Source: Lachnospiraceae bacterium (GTDB lineage Bacteria > Bacillota > Clostridia > Lachnospirales > Lachnospiraceae). Taken from it: a DNA stretch of 64,000 bases. This document shows, one piece after another, positions 7,504 to 16,728 of the stretch; position 1 is the stretch's first letter, and every line of letters starts with the position of its first letter. The position numbers and the translations under genes are program-made. The notes under the pieces are model-generated. The model saw only the letters and a list, made by a program, of their open reading frames with translations, had not been told where the DNA came from and did no database searches. Location: the NCBI GenBank assembly GCA_017513125.1, contig JAFWDI010000017.1:1-64000 (forward strand), read 5' to 3'.

Positions 7504-8463
7504 ATGGCAGAGAAAACGATGAGTGAGAGCAGGGCAGTGAACGGCACGCCGGCCGGCGGCGAAACGGCCGGGATCGTAAATCAGACCGCGGCTGTGGGCG
7601 TGTTCGGCAATGTCGCGCTCTCGGCATTTAAACTGTTTGCGGGCATCTTCGGTCATTCGGCGGCGATGGTGTCCGACGCGGTGCATTCCCTGTCCGATGT
7701 GTTCGCGACGCTGATCGCGTTCGTCGGACGGAAGATCTCCGAAAAGCCGGCGGACCGCGAGCATCCGTACGGACATGAGCGTTTCGAGTGCATCGCCTCC
7801 GTGATCCTCGGCGCGATCCTGATCGCGACCGGCGTGAAGATCGGACTCGGCTGCATCGAGGCGATTCTGGACCGGAGCTATCTCACCGCGGCGCAGCCGG
7901 GCGTGATCGCGCTGATCGCGGCTCTGGTCTCGATCGCGGTGAAGGAAGCGATGTTCTGGTACACGATGCGCCAGGCGAAGAAACTGAATTCCAGCGTCTT
8001 TAAGGCGGACGCCTGGCACCATCGGTCCGACGCGCTTTCGTCGATCGGCGCTCTCGTCGGCATCGCGGCTGCCCGACTGGGCTTCCCGGTCATGGACTCG
8101 GTCGCGGGCCTGGTGATCTCCGTGGTGATCCTGGTCGTCGCGGTGAAGATCATCCTGGGAGCGGTAAATAACACGCTCGACCGGTCCGCGGACCCGGAGA
8201 CCGAGAACGGCATCCGCAGCGCGATCGGCGAGTATGCCGGGGAAGCAGGCATTGACCTGACGATCGACAGTCTGATCACGCGGCAGTTCGGGGATAAGAT
8301 CTACGTGGATCTCGAGATCGGTGTGGACGGAGACCTGATCCTGAAAGATGCGCACGACATCGCGGAGAATGTGCATGAAGTGATCGAAAGGAATTTCGAA
8401 AACGTGAAGCATGTGATGGTGCACCTGAACCCGAACGGGTACGATTACACGGTGCGGGGATAA
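7504..8463 (+). CDS. cation diffusion facilitator (CDF) metal exporter
   Basis: A 319-residue inner-membrane exporter of divalent metals. The family pattern is clear: after a soluble N-terminus, HSAAMVSDAVHSLSDV in the second membrane helix and HHRSDALSSIGAL in the fifth provide the His/Asp transport site, HPYGHERFE sits on the loop between, and the last ~90 residues form the cytoplasmic CDF dimer domain. ATG at 7504 follows GAGGAAAGGA; an upstream in-frame TTG would start inside the second leader hairpin. The NiCo riboswitch upstream says the physiological substrate is Ni2+ and/or Co2+. It is a single-gene unit closed by a strong terminator. Confidence 0.93.
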   Translation: MAEKTMSESRAVNGTPAGGETAGIVNQTAAVGVFGNVALSAFKLFAGIFGHSAAMVSDAVHSLSDVFATLIAFVGRKISEKPADREHPYGHERFECIASVILGAILIATGVKIGLGCIEAILDRSYLTAAQPGVIALIAALVSIAVKEAMFWYTMRQAKKLNSSVFKADAWHHRSDALSSIGALVGIAAARLGFPVMDSVAGLVISVVILVVAVKIILGAVNNTLDRSADPETENGIRSAIGEYAGEAGIDLTIDSLITRQFGDKIYVDLEIGVDGDLILKDAHDIAENVHEVIERNFENVKHVMVHLNPNGYDYTVRG

Positions 8464-8479
8464 AACATAAATAAGATAA

Positions 8480-8510
8480 GGGTGTACGGCTGGACCGTAC
8501 ACCCTTTTTT
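8480..8510 (+). terminator. intrinsic terminator
   Basis: GGGTGTACGG-CTGGA-CCGTACACCC, a perfect 10-bp stem followed by six T. It ends the CDF exporter transcript and may slow leftward transcripts of the AGCS gene. Confidence 0.93.
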
Positions 8511-8559
8511 AATGTCTGTTTTATCTGTGGGATCCGTGTTCGGCAGGCCGCCGGTCCGG

Positions 8560-10068
8560 TCACATGATCTCTCCGTCGCCCTCCGTCCGGAGCGCCTCCT
8601 CCTGCGCGGCCTGAATGTCCGCGTACATCGAGAGGATCGGTTTCACATCTTTATTCCGCATATGCCGGTCGACGTAGTTCTTCGTCGCCCTCATGACCAG
8701 CGGCGACAGGACCAGCACGCCGATCAGGTTGGGTATCATCATCAGGCCGTTGAACGTGTCGGAGATGTCCCAGGCCAGCTGCGCCTTCATGATCGAGCCG
8801 AGGAAGACGATGACCACGAAGATGATGCGGTAGACCTTGACCGCCTTATCGCCCAACAGGTATCCGCACGCGGTCGAGCCGTAATGGCTCCAGCCCAGCA
8901 CGGTGGAGTAGGCGAACAGCAGGATCGCGATCGCGATGAAGCCTGCACCGACGGGTCCGAAGACCTGCGAGAACGCATAACTCATGTACGTGCTCGATGC
9001 GATGCTCTCGGCACCCGCAGCGACCGTACCGGTGGAGAGGTCGATCACGCCGGAACCCAGGATCACGACTGCGGTCAGCGTGCAGACGATGATCGTGTCG
9101 GCGAACACTTCGAAGACGCCCCACATGCCTTGACGGACCGGCTCTTTCACGTTCGAGCTCGAGTGGACCATGACCGAGGAGCCGAGACCGGCCTCGTTCG
9201 AGAAGACGCCGCGCTTGAAGCCCCATTTCATGGCCGCCGCGATGCCGGCGCCGATGCCGCCGCCGACCGCCGCTCTGATGGAGAACGCGCACTTGAAGAT
9301 CGAGGCGAAGATCGCCGGGATCTGGTTCGCGTGAAGAACGATCAGGATGAGCGCGGCGATGAAGTAGATGATGACCATGATCGGCACGAGCTTTTCGGTG
9401 ACGGCCGCGACGCGCTTCAGGCCGCCGACGACCACCAGGCCGACCAGGATGACCAGGATAATGCCCATGACGTATGTCGGCAGACCGAACGCAGCCTCGA
9501 CGTTCGAGACCATGGAGTTCACCTGGCTCATGTTTCCGATGCCGAACGATGCCAGCAGGCAGAAGATACTGAAGAGGACGGCCAGTACGGCGCCGATCTT
9601 TTTGCAGTGCTTCAGCGAACCGAGACCCTCTTTCAGGTAGTACATCGCGCCGCCGTGCCAGGCACCCTTCTCGTCCTTCTTACGGAAGAGGATACCCAGG
9701 ACATTTTCGGAATAGTTCGTCATCATTCCGAAGAATGCGATCAGCCACATCCAGAAGACCGCGCCGGGTCCGCCTGCCGCGATGGCGCCGGCCACACCGA
9801 CGATATTACCGGTGCCGACCGTAGCCGCCAGAGCGGTGCACAGCGACTGGAACTGCGAGATCGAGTGATCTTTCGTGTGGCGCGTGATGTGCCTGTCTCT
9901 GAAGATCGCGCCGATCGTGTTCTTTATCCAGTGGCGGAAATGACTCAGCTGGAAGAACTTCGTCAGGATCGTCATGATGACGCCGGTGATGCCCAGCAGG
10001 ATCAATGCGGGCCAGCCCCACACGAAGCCGTTGACCGTGTCATTGATATGGGTAATAGTCTCAATCAT
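8560..10068 (-). CDS. AGCS sodium:alanine/glycine symporter
   Basis: A 502-residue membrane protein with about eleven helices, of the alanine or glycine:cation symporter family (AgcS/AlsT). The family signatures are seen: FQSLCTALAATVGTGNIVGVAGA near residue 72, the GGPGAVFWMW block just after, and SNEAGLGSSVMVHS in the middle. It imports small amino acids with Na+. ATG at 10068 follows AAAGGAAGAG. It is expressed leftward, separately from the FAD oxidoreductase operon that ends at 10319; the ~250-base gap holds that operon's terminator and the AGCS promoter region, in which I see no clear consensus promoter. Confidence 0.93.
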   Translation of the reverse strand: MIETITHINDTVNGFVWGWPALILLGITGVIMTILTKFFQLSHFRHWIKNTIGAIFRDRHITRHTKDHSISQFQSLCTALAATVGTGNIVGVAGAIAAGGPGAVFWMWLIAFFGMMTNYSENVLGILFRKKDEKGAWHGGAMYYLKEGLGSLKHCKKIGAVLAVLFSIFCLLASFGIGNMSQVNSMVSNVEAAFGLPTYVMGIILVILVGLVVVGGLKRVAAVTEKLVPIMVIIYFIAALILIVLHANQIPAIFASIFKCAFSIRAAVGGGIGAGIAAAMKWGFKRGVFSNEAGLGSSVMVHSSSNVKEPVRQGMWGVFEVFADTIIVCTLTAVVILGSGVIDLSTGTVAAGAESIASSTYMSYAFSQVFGPVGAGFIAIAILLFAYSTVLGWSHYGSTACGYLLGDKAVKVYRIIFVVIVFLGSIMKAQLAWDISDTFNGLMMIPNLIGVLVLSPLVMRATKNYVDRHMRNKDVKPILSMYADIQAAQEEALRTEGDGEIM

Positions 10069-10233
10069 ATGGCCGTTCTCTCTTCCTTTTCGTGATGTGG
10101 GTGATCGGGGTGCAGATAATTTTTTTTGAATGATGCTAATATGTATTTGCTGATATGTCCTTTATTCTACACACGGCTTTTTATCTGCGCAACCGAAAAA
10201 TAACCCGGATCATTCGTTTTTTTCGGAATACGC

Positions 10234-10269
10234 AAAACCTGCGGAAGCAAGCCGCGCCTCCGCAGGTTT
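10234..10269 (-). terminator. intrinsic terminator of the leftward FAD/MoaF operon
   Basis: AAACCTGCGGA and its complement form an 11-bp stem with extra pairs inside; read leftward the stem ends in TTTTGCG. It lies 50 bases past the stop of the FAD oxidoreductase. Confidence 0.7.
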
Positions 10270-10318
10270 CGAATGTGTCGGATGTATCGGCCGGATCGCT
10301 TTCCGGCATGGCTTCCGG

Positions 10319-11767
10319 TCAGGGCAGGATCGCGCCGCCCTTAAGCAGCAGCTCTTTCAGCTCCGCGTAGGGAACGTCCCTGACAGGGATGCCCTTCTTC
10401 ACCGCGATCGCCGCCGCGGCGCCGGCCGCCTGGCCGAAGCACATGCAGTGCGGGATCAGGTTGAAGAACTCGCTGAACTCGCCGTCCGCCGAGAATGCCC
10501 GGCAGGCCACCAGGAAGCCTTCGATGTCTTTCGGGACCAGCGCCCGGTAGGGGACGAAGGTCTTCGGGTGCTCGAGAGAGGCGTCGCCGCGGTCATTGTC
10601 CGCGAAGATCGCGATGGTGTCTTCGTAGGGCTCGTCCAGATCCATGTCTTCTTCGGTCAGATAGTATTCGCCGATCATGCGCAGACCGCCCGACGTGCCG
10701 AGCTGCGGTGCGGTCAGCATGATGAAACTCTTCTCGAATCCGGGCATGTACTTCTTCAGAAGCTCGAAGCTCTTTACCGCGTAGGCGCGCGCGCTCGTGT
10801 CGACGTAGGTCATTTCCTCGGGCTCGGTCTGGTGCAGGGAGCCGATCAGCCGGTGTACCCAGACCACGCCGGTCTGGTTTTCGAGCAGGCCGTAGCAGAA
10901 GAACGGCCGGCCGCCCTCCTCTGTGATCTTCTTCGACGCTTCGGCGATCACCTCGGGCTCCTCGGTCCGGAGACGATCGTACTTTTCGATATCCACGTTC
11001 GCGATCCAGAAGCAGAAGCCGAACTGGGCGATGCGGGAGCCGGGGCGCATATACTCGACCTTTTCGGTGTTGATATCGCGCACCAGGTCGCCGTCGCCGG
11101 TGGAGTCGATGACGACCTTCGCCATCAGCGCCTGCCTGCCGGACTTCGTCTCGACCAGAACGCCCTTCACGGTGTTTCCGTCCATGATCGGGGCCGCGAC
11201 CCAGGAGTGCAGCAGGAGCTCCACGCCCGCCTCCGCGCACATGATGTTCAACTCGTCCTTGCCGATCTCAGGGTCGATGACCGCCGAGTAGATGGCGACG
11301 TCCTCGCCTTCCCGGTTCTTCCGGACGTAAAAGTGCCGCATGTTCGCCTTCAGGTATTTCGTGACCTCGGCGGGATCCGGTTTTCCCCAGGCTTCGGGAG
11401 CCGTGAAGCTCGCCGCGTCCCTGGCGGCCAGACGGGAGATGTACTCCTGGCAGAAACCGCCGATCCACTGCCGGCCGTAGATGTCTCCGAGGTTCGGAAT
11501 GATGTTCACCAGTCCGCCGGTAGCCATGCCGCCCAGATGTCCGTACCGCTCCAGAAGGACGGTCTTCGCGCCGTTTCTGGCTGCGGTGATAGCCGCCGCC
11601 ACGCCGCCGGGGCCGCCTCCGACCACGACGACATCCACGTCGCGGACGACTTTGATCTCGTGTCCGGGTTCGGCATAGGTGCGATCTTCCGTCAGACCGT
11701 GCCGTTCGATCTCCTGATCGTGCGGCATGTCATAAACGGAATAGACTCCTGCTCCATACTTGGTCAT
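10319..11767 (-). CDS. FAD-dependent oxidoreductase (FAD_oxidored family)
   Basis: A 482-residue flavoprotein. The dinucleotide-binding motif VVVVGGGPGGVAAA lies at residues ~46-59, after an N-terminal extension, followed by the family block LERYGHLGGMATGGLVN, and by VVIDSTGDGDL and the C-terminal CMCFGQAAGAAAA block. These fit the PF12831-type dehydrogenases that are common in Clostridia and mostly uncharacterised. A paralogue with the same blocks lies at 17918. Its upstream neighbour on the same strand is the MoaF-like gene, 28 bases away, so they form an operon. Probably oxidises or reduces a C-C or C-O bond of the substrate handled by the divergent BKACE cluster; that link is inference. 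Confidence 0.85.
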   Translation of the reverse strand: MTKYGAGVYSVYDMPHDQEIERHGLTEDRTYAEPGHEIKVVRDVDVVVVGGGPGGVAAAITAARNGAKTVLLERYGHLGGMATGGLVNIIPNLGDIYGRQWIGGFCQEYISRLAARDAASFTAPEAWGKPDPAEVTKYLKANMRHFYVRKNREGEDVAIYSAVIDPEIGKDELNIMCAEAGVELLLHSWVAAPIMDGNTVKGVLVETKSGRQALMAKVVIDSTGDGDLVRDINTEKVEYMRPGSRIAQFGFCFWIANVDIEKYDRLRTEEPEVIAEASKKITEEGGRPFFCYGLLENQTGVVWVHRLIGSLHQTEPEEMTYVDTSARAYAVKSFELLKKYMPGFEKSFIMLTAPQLGTSGGLRMIGEYYLTEEDMDLDEPYEDTIAIFADNDRGDASLEHPKTFVPYRALVPKDIEGFLVACRAFSADGEFSEFFNLIPHCMCFGQAAGAAAAIAVKKGIPVRDVPYAELKELLLKGGAILP

Positions 11768-11795
11768 GATAATGCTCCTTTCTGTGTTCGTTCTT

Positions 11796-13604
11796 TCATC
11801 GGATCCCGCGTCCGAAATATTTCAGGATATCGTAGCTTCCGAGCTCCCGCATGTGGGCTCCCGTGAGCTGGAGGCGGATGCCGTTCGCGCTCGTTCCGTA
11901 GAAGAAGCCGCTGTCGTGCAGGATCCGGCGGTTGAAGACCACCAGGCCCTGGCAGCCGTTGCACTTCTCCTCGATCCACTGCAGCAGATAAACCTCCGGC
12001 CTCAGCTTGATGTAGAAGCAGGGGCTGGACCAGGTGGCGCCGCCGGCATTGTTCGGCTGGAAGATCGTCCAGCTGTAGCTTTCCGGAGAGCTGTAGATGT
12101 GGATGGACTGCATGGTCTCGCCGTAATTCCAGGCGAAGCACTTTCCGACCAGCTCGTCGGTGAAGTAGTGGCGTCTCGCAAACGGCGGCTTCAGATCGCC
12201 GTACCGCAGGGTGCCGAAGAACACCTGTGCGCCGGTCTCCCACTCGCTGCGCCAGTTGCCCAGGCCCGCGATAACCGTCGTGGTCAGGCCGTTCCGGAAG
12301 TCCAGCACCTGCGACATGCAGGAGAGGTCCGGGTCGCCCGTCATCATGTGGGAGAAGAAGTACAGGTCTTTATCCGGCCGGTAGCAGGCGTACTTCTCTT
12401 CGGACCAGGCTCCGTCCTTAAACCGCCATCTCAGACGGTCGGCGGAGAGGATCTCGTACTCGACGGCATTCGCCGGGTCGCCTTCCGCGGCCGCGTTCCG
12501 GCCGGTGCCGCTCCAGGGAGCGGGAGCGTAGCGCTCATTATCCGGAAGGACCGTGAACTTCCTGCCCGCGAGATCGCCGACGGCGGGAAGGTGATTATAG
12601 GACTGCATGATGTTTACCGAGGTGCCGGCCAGAATGTCCTGCTTCGCCGCGGCGCAGGCGAGCGCTTCCTCGCGCTTCATCGGAACGTCGATGTCCATGG
12701 GCCGGTACGCATACCGCGCGCCCTTCTTTTCGCCGTAGCCCCGGAACACCTGCTCCCGGTCCCCGGCGGAAGTGATCGGCTCGAGGTGGGCCGCGTCGCC
12801 GGTGAGCTCGAGGACCGCGTGTGTGAAGCGGTAAGTCAGGCTGTTATCCTCTCCGAAGCCGAATTCCAGACCGAACGCGTCCATGTCGAAGAAGTCCATG
12901 ACGTCGATATGCATCTTACCTGAAAACTCCGGCTCCCAGCGGGCGCAGACGTAGGTCTCGTCGTTTATGATGATGTAGTCCGCGGCCTGGGTCACGGTAA
13001 TTCCGCCGGCCTTTTCGCCCAGCTCCACGACCGTGCAGCAGACCACGCTGGGGTAGAAGGTCAGGATCTCGGTCCCGTCTTCGAACTGCCAGTGAAGGCC
13101 GCGGCCCTCGATCCGGCTCGTGGTGGTCTGGAGCTCCGAGGGCTTTTCGTTACTGCCCGTGTCGATCCAGCCGAGATAGTACTGGCGCTGGACTTCCCGC
13201 GGGATGTCGCGGTAAGAGCTCGGCGGCCGCTGGCCGGTCAGGTCATAGCCCACGGGGACCGTGACCCCGAACCAGGTCTCGAAGGCGGTCGCCGCGCAGG
13301 TCTCCAGGTTCAGGATCAGGTGCCAGGCGCGGTCGGTGCCGGGGACCTGATGGCTCAGGAGGCCGATGCCGTTTTTCTCCGCCCACGAGAACGGGGCGGT
13401 AAAGGTCTCGCCGTTTTCGGTGCAGGTCAGGGCCCCGTCCGTTCCGAACTCGTAGCGGAGCTCATCCGGCGCGAAAGGGCTTTCGGAACGGAACGCGAAG
13501 GACGCGGGACCGCCGTACGGTTCCCGGCCTTCCGCCGCAGGGGATTCCCGCAGTTTTTCGATGACATATTCTTCGGTGAGCGGGTCATACTCGGTAAAAA
13601 ACAT
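11796..13604 (-). CDS. MoaF-like protein with two lipocalin-type halves
   Basis: A 602-residue protein. Its last ~130 residues fit the MoaF C-terminal domain: an opening DELVGKCFAWNYGE, then HIYSSPESYSWTIFQ, a YIKLRPEVYLLQWIEEK strand and a closing FNRRILHDSGFFYG. The first half repeats the same order more loosely (W-HLILNLETC, QRQYYLGWID, TEILTFYPS, YVCARWEPE), so the chain looks like a fused duplication of the roughly 250-300-residue MoaF unit. MoaF was named from a monoamine regulon in Klebsiella and has a lipocalin-like fold; its activity is not known, and a role in molybdenum cofactor synthesis is not supported. No signal peptide. ATG at 13604 follows AAAGGAGGAA. First gene of the leftward operon. 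Confidence 0.75.
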   Translation of the reverse strand: MFFTEYDPLTEEYVIEKLRESPAAEGREPYGGPASFAFRSESPFAPDELRYEFGTDGALTCTENGETFTAPFSWAEKNGIGLLSHQVPGTDRAWHLILNLETCAATAFETWFGVTVPVGYDLTGQRPPSSYRDIPREVQRQYYLGWIDTGSNEKPSELQTTTSRIEGRGLHWQFEDGTEILTFYPSVVCCTVVELGEKAGGITVTQAADYIIINDETYVCARWEPEFSGKMHIDVMDFFDMDAFGLEFGFGEDNSLTYRFTHAVLELTGDAAHLEPITSAGDREQVFRGYGEKKGARYAYRPMDIDVPMKREEALACAAAKQDILAGTSVNIMQSYNHLPAVGDLAGRKFTVLPDNERYAPAPWSGTGRNAAAEGDPANAVEYEILSADRLRWRFKDGAWSEEKYACYRPDKDLYFFSHMMTGDPDLSCMSQVLDFRNGLTTTVIAGLGNWRSEWETGAQVFFGTLRYGDLKPPFARRHYFTDELVGKCFAWNYGETMQSIHIYSSPESYSWTIFQPNNAGGATWSSPCFYIKLRPEVYLLQWIEEKCNGCQGLVVFNRRILHDSGFFYGTSANGIRLQLTGAHMRELGSYDILKYFGRGIR

Positions 13605-13915
13605 GGTCTTCCTCCTTTCGGATATCCGGTCTGCGGGAGCGGATCCTGCACGGGCGGACTCCGTGACGATAATAGGTGAGATGGTACAAATCGAGGTTAT
13701 TTATTCAAAGAAATTATAGTAATTATAAACAGGTTTTTCCACCATTCTTTCGAATGGTCATTGGAATGGATTGATTAAAGCTATATACTTATAAGGAAAA
13801 CGATATGCCTGCCGGCCGGGATCGCCGCATCGGGCCGGGGCATTGGAATATGGTCAAAAATTAGCGCCGCCGGAAGCGCCGGCGCGCGGTTTTAAGGAAA
13901 ATCAAGGAGGAACTT
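13605..13915. promoter_or_regulatory. divergent regulatory gap (311 bases)
   Basis: This AT-rich gap separates the MoaF/FAD operon from the SDR/BKACE operon. The rightward promoter is annotated separately at 13761-13789. Short inverted repeats are present (ACCATTCTTTCGAATGGT at 13741-13758, perfect; GCGCCGCCGGAAGCGCCGGCGC near 13863), of which the first, placed just before the rightward -35, could be an operator. No gene is seen. Confidence 0.55.
13761..13789 (+). promoter_or_regulatory. promoter of the SDR/BKACE operon
   Basis: TTGGAA (13761-13766), 17 bp, TATACT (13784-13789). The perfect inverted repeat ACCATTC-TTTC-GAATGGT ends two bases before the -35. Confidence 0.65.
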
Positions 13916-14710
13916 ATGGTAAACGTTGAGAAAAGCTTTGTGAACAACATGTTTTCGGTCGAGGGCAAGGTCGCCATGGTCACCGGCGCGACCGGTGCGC
14001 TGGGCTGCGTGCTGGCGAAGGCGTACGGTTATGCCGGCGCGAAGGTCTTCATGACCGGCCGGAATGAGAAGAAGCTGCAGGCTCTGCAGGATGAGTTCGA
14101 GGCCGAGGGCATCGACTGCGCGTTCTTCGTGGCGGATCCTCAGGTCGAGGACGACGTGAAGGCCCTGGTCGCGGCCTGCGTGGCGAAGTACGGCGAGGTG
14201 AACATTCTGGCGATCTGCCACGGATATAACAAGCCCGCGAACATCCTGGACCAGTCCGTCGAAGACTGGCAGTTCATCATGGACGCCGACTGCAAGTCCG
14301 TGTATATCGTCTGCAAGTACGTGGCCGAGCAGATGGTCGCGCAGGGCAAGGGCGGAAAGATGATCGTCGTGACCTCGCAGCGCTCGAAGCGCGGCATGGC
14401 CGGCTACACCGGATACTGCACTTCGAAGGGCGGCGCGGACCTGATGGTCTCGTCGATGGCATGCGATCTGACCGCGAAGTACGGGATCAATGTCAACTCC
14501 CTCTGCCCGACCGTGTTCCGCTCCGACCTGACCGAGTGGATGTTCGATCCGGATTCGGAAGTGTATAAGAACTTCCTGAAGAGAGAGCCGATCGGCCGCC
14601 TGGCCGAGCCGTCCGACTTCGTCGGATTTGCGCTGTTCCTGTCTTCCGAGGCGAGCGCGTTCATGACCGGTGCGAACTATGACTGCTCCGGCGGTTACCT
14701 GACCTGCTGA
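13916..14710 (+). CDS. SDR family NAD(P)-dependent oxidoreductase
   Basis: A 264-residue short-chain dehydrogenase. The Rossmann motif TGATGALG (residues ~23-30), the Ser before the active-site pair, the catalytic Tyr-x3-Lys in GYCTSKGG, and the C-terminal [10 protein letters not shown] block are all present. It oxidises a hydroxyl or reduces a ketone with NAD(P)(H). ATG at 13916 follows CAAGGAGG. First gene of a rightward operon that continues with BKACE (38-base gap). The substrate is unknown; the context suggests a hydroxy acid or alicyclic alcohol. Confidence 0.9.
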   Translation: MVNVEKSFVNNMFSVEGKVAMVTGATGALGCVLAKAYGYAGAKVFMTGRNEKKLQALQDEFEAEGIDCAFFVADPQVEDDVKALVAACVAKYGEVNILAICHGYNKPANILDQSVEDWQFIMDADCKSVYIVCKYVAEQMVAQGKGGKMIVVTSQRSKRGMAGYTGYCTSKGGADLMVSSMACDLTAKYGINVNSLCPTVFRSDLTEWMFDPDSEVYKNFLKREPIGRLAEPSDFVGFALFLSSEASAFMTGANYDCSGGYLTC

Positions 14711-14747
14711 TGCCGGTCCCGGAAGCGCACTGTTAAGGAGGACAGAC

Positions 14748-15590
14748 ATGGCGAAGAAAACGATCATCACGGTCGCATGCACGGGCGCGTGGCCTAAGAA
14801 GGAGAACAACCCGAACGTTCCGATGACGCCGCAGGAGATCGCGGACGATGTGTATGACTGCTGGCTGGCAGGCGCCGCCGTCGCGCACCTGCATATGCGG
14901 GACGACGAGGGGAACGGCACCATGAGCGCGGACAAGTTCCGCGAGACCGTGACGCTGCTGCGCGAACAGCATCCGGACTGCGACATCGTCCTGAACCTGA
15001 CGACCTCCGGCGATCTGTATGCGACCGATGAGACGCGCCAGGCGCATCTGGAGGAGCTTCGCCCCGAGATGGGTTCCTACGACTGCGGTTCCATGAACTG
15101 GCTGCATTCCGGCCTGTTCATCAACTCCCCGAAGTTCCTCGAAGAACTCGGAAAGAACATGCAGGAGTGGGGCGTGAAGCCCGAGATCGAGGCGTTCGAT
15201 CCGGGCATGATCGGAAACGCCGCGTATTATCTGAAGAGAGGCGTGCTGAAGGCGCCGCTTCATTTCCAGATGTGCATGGGCTGCGCGAACGGCATCCCCG
15301 GTTCGACGAAGAACCTGCTGTTCATGGTCGAGACCATGAACCAGCTTTGCCCGGGCTCGACCTGGAGCGCGTTCGGCGTCGGTCATTCCGCGATGGAGAT
15401 CCTTTACGCGACCGTGGCCCTCGGCGGCCATATCCGCGTGGGCATGGAGGACAATGTCATGTACTCGAAGGGTGTCCTGGCCGAGAGCAACCGCCAGTTC
15501 GTCGAGCGTGCCGCGCGGGTCATCCGCGAGTTCGGAAATGAAGTGGCCACCCCGGCGGACGCCCGGGAGATCCTGGGGCTTAACAAATGA
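14748..15590 (+). CDS. beta-keto acid cleavage enzyme (BKACE, DUF849)
   Basis: A 280-residue TIM-barrel zinc enzyme of the family founded by 3-keto-5-aminohexanoate cleavage enzyme (Kce). It condenses a beta-keto acid with acetyl-CoA and splits it to acetoacetate and a new acyl-CoA. The metal motif AHLHMRDDEG (His47, His49) and the C-terminal ALGGHIRVGMEDN block with a third His are present. The family is broad, and the residues that choose the R group cannot be read reliably here. No other lysine-fermentation gene (kamA, kamDE, kdd, kal) is near, so lysine is not indicated. ATG at 14748 follows AAGGAGG. Confidence 0.9.
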   Translation: MAKKTIITVACTGAWPKKENNPNVPMTPQEIADDVYDCWLAGAAVAHLHMRDDEGNGTMSADKFRETVTLLREQHPDCDIVLNLTTSGDLYATDETRQAHLEELRPEMGSYDCGSMNWLHSGLFINSPKFLEELGKNMQEWGVKPEIEAFDPGMIGNAAYYLKRGVLKAPLHFQMCMGCANGIPGSTKNLLFMVETMNQLCPGSTWSAFGVGHSAMEILYATVALGGHIRVGMEDNVMYSKGVLAESNRQFVERAARVIREFGNEVATPADAREILGLNK

Positions 15591-15781
15591 CCTGGGGACC
15601 ATCCTTTATGTATTATCACTGCGATCGGTGCGGGAAGAAGTTTAAATACGAACTCGCACTGATCCCGGTGATGGGAGACGCGTTCGGGCGCTGCCCCGTC
15701 TGCGGGACCCCGGGGGTCTACGAGAGGGACGGCGCGCGGATCGTCAACGACACAGAGTATGAGGAAGTCGACGATGATTAA
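15587..15781 (+). CDS. small zinc-ribbon protein
   Basis: A 64-residue protein with two knuckles, CDRCGKKF and CPVCGTPG, which would bind one zinc or iron in a rubredoxin-like way; the tail is acidic (EEVDDD). The start overlaps the BKACE stop (ATGA). A second ATG at 15608, just before YYHCDRCG, is equally possible. Its last 8 bases overlap the hydroxyacyl-CoA dehydrogenase gene, so it is firmly inside the operon and is translationally coupled on both sides. Role unknown; electron transfer or a structural partner for a neighbour is a guess. Confidence 0.75.
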   Translation: MTWGPSFMYYHCDRCGKKFKYELALIPVMGDAFGRCPVCGTPGVYERDGARIVNDTEYEEVDDD

Positions 15782-16697
15782 GAACATTCTGATCTGCGGC
15801 GCAGGCATGATGGGCAAAAATATCGCGTTCGTTTTCGCGGGCAATCCGGATTATTCCGTAGTCCTTTATGACCTGTACGAGACAGATGTGCCGGGCGGGA
15901 TCCGCTCGAACACGAAACAGCTGGTGGAGAAGGAAGTCATGACGGAGGCGGATGTGGAAGAGCGCCTCGGCCGGATCTCCTTTACGACAGATCTGGACAG
16001 CGACGGCATCCGGAACGCGGACTTCGTGATCGAGGCGGTCTTCGAGGACATGAAGATAAAGCAGGAGACCTTCGCGAAGCTCGAAGAGCGCTGCCGGCCC
16101 GACACGATCTTCTGCACGAACAGCTCGGTCATGAGTCCTTCGGAGATCTCGGCGAAGCTGCGGCACAGGGAACGGTTTGTCGGGACCCATTTCTGGAATC
16201 CGGCACACCTCATTCCGCTGGTGGAAGTGATCAAGAGCGACGCCTCTTCCGACGAGACCGCGCAGACCGTCATGGACGTGCTCGCGGGCGTCGGGAAGAA
16301 GCCGGTCCTCTGTAAGAAAGACGTGCCCGGCTTCATCGCGAACCGGATGCAGCACGCGCTCTGGAGAGAGGCGATCTACATCGTGGAGCAGGGCATTGCG
16401 GATGCGAAGACCGTGGACGATGCGGTAAAGTATTCGTTCGGCCTACGCCTGCCGCAGCTGGCGCCGCTGGAGAATTCCGACATGGTCGGAACGCAGCTGA
16501 CCGTGAACATCCACGACTACATTCTGAAGGATCTCTGCGATTCGCACGAGGCGTCTCCGCTGCTGCGCGAGATGCTCGCCGACGGGAAGCTCGGCTTCAA
16601 GTCGGGAGAGGGCTTCATGAAGTGGACCGAGGAAGAGACGAAACAGTCTGCAGCGGATCTGAACGAGTATCTGATCCGCATGCTTTATAACAAGTAA
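15774..16697 (+). CDS. 3-hydroxyacyl-CoA dehydrogenase family protein
   Basis: A 307-residue NAD-dependent dehydrogenase of the 3-hydroxybutyryl-CoA dehydrogenase type. The N-terminal GAGMMGKNIAFVFA is the nucleotide-binding motif; FIEAVFED, NSSVMSPSEI, the HFWNPAHLIPLVEV block with the catalytic His, and the VPGFIANRMQHALWRE helix all match. The typical C-terminal helical domain ends with GFMKW. ATG at 15774 lies inside the preceding zinc-ribbon gene, after GAGGAAG. With BKACE giving acetoacetate and an acyl-CoA, this enzyme could act on a 3-hydroxyacyl-CoA or a free hydroxy acid (some relatives do). Confidence 0.9.
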   Translation: MIKNILICGAGMMGKNIAFVFAGNPDYSVVLYDLYETDVPGGIRSNTKQLVEKEVMTEADVEERLGRISFTTDLDSDGIRNADFVIEAVFEDMKIKQETFAKLEERCRPDTIFCTNSSVMSPSEISAKLRHRERFVGTHFWNPAHLIPLVEVIKSDASSDETAQTVMDVLAGVGKKPVLCKKDVPGFIANRMQHALWREAIYIVEQGIADAKTVDDAVKYSFGLRLPQLAPLENSDMVGTQLTVNIHDYILKDLCDSHEASPLLREMLADGKLGFKSGEGFMKWTEEETKQSAADLNEYLIRMLYNK

Positions 16698-16728
16698 GAT
16701 TCCAATTTAAAGCAGGAGGAATAAAAAC

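Noticed and set aside
11796..13604. Molybdenum cofactor biosynthesis role suggested by the name MoaF
   Set aside because: MoaF of the Klebsiella monoamine regulon is unrelated to cofactor synthesis, and no moa/moe gene is nearby.
14748..15590. Lysine fermentation pathway because of the Kce-like enzyme
   Set aside because: None of the aminomutase, 3,5-diaminohexanoate dehydrogenase or ammonia-lyase genes is in the window, and BKACE enzymes have many substrates.
15587..15781. Alternative reading of the zinc-ribbon gene as a chance frame in the gap
   Set aside because: Two CxxC knuckles, overlaps on both sides and operon spacing make a real gene much likelier.
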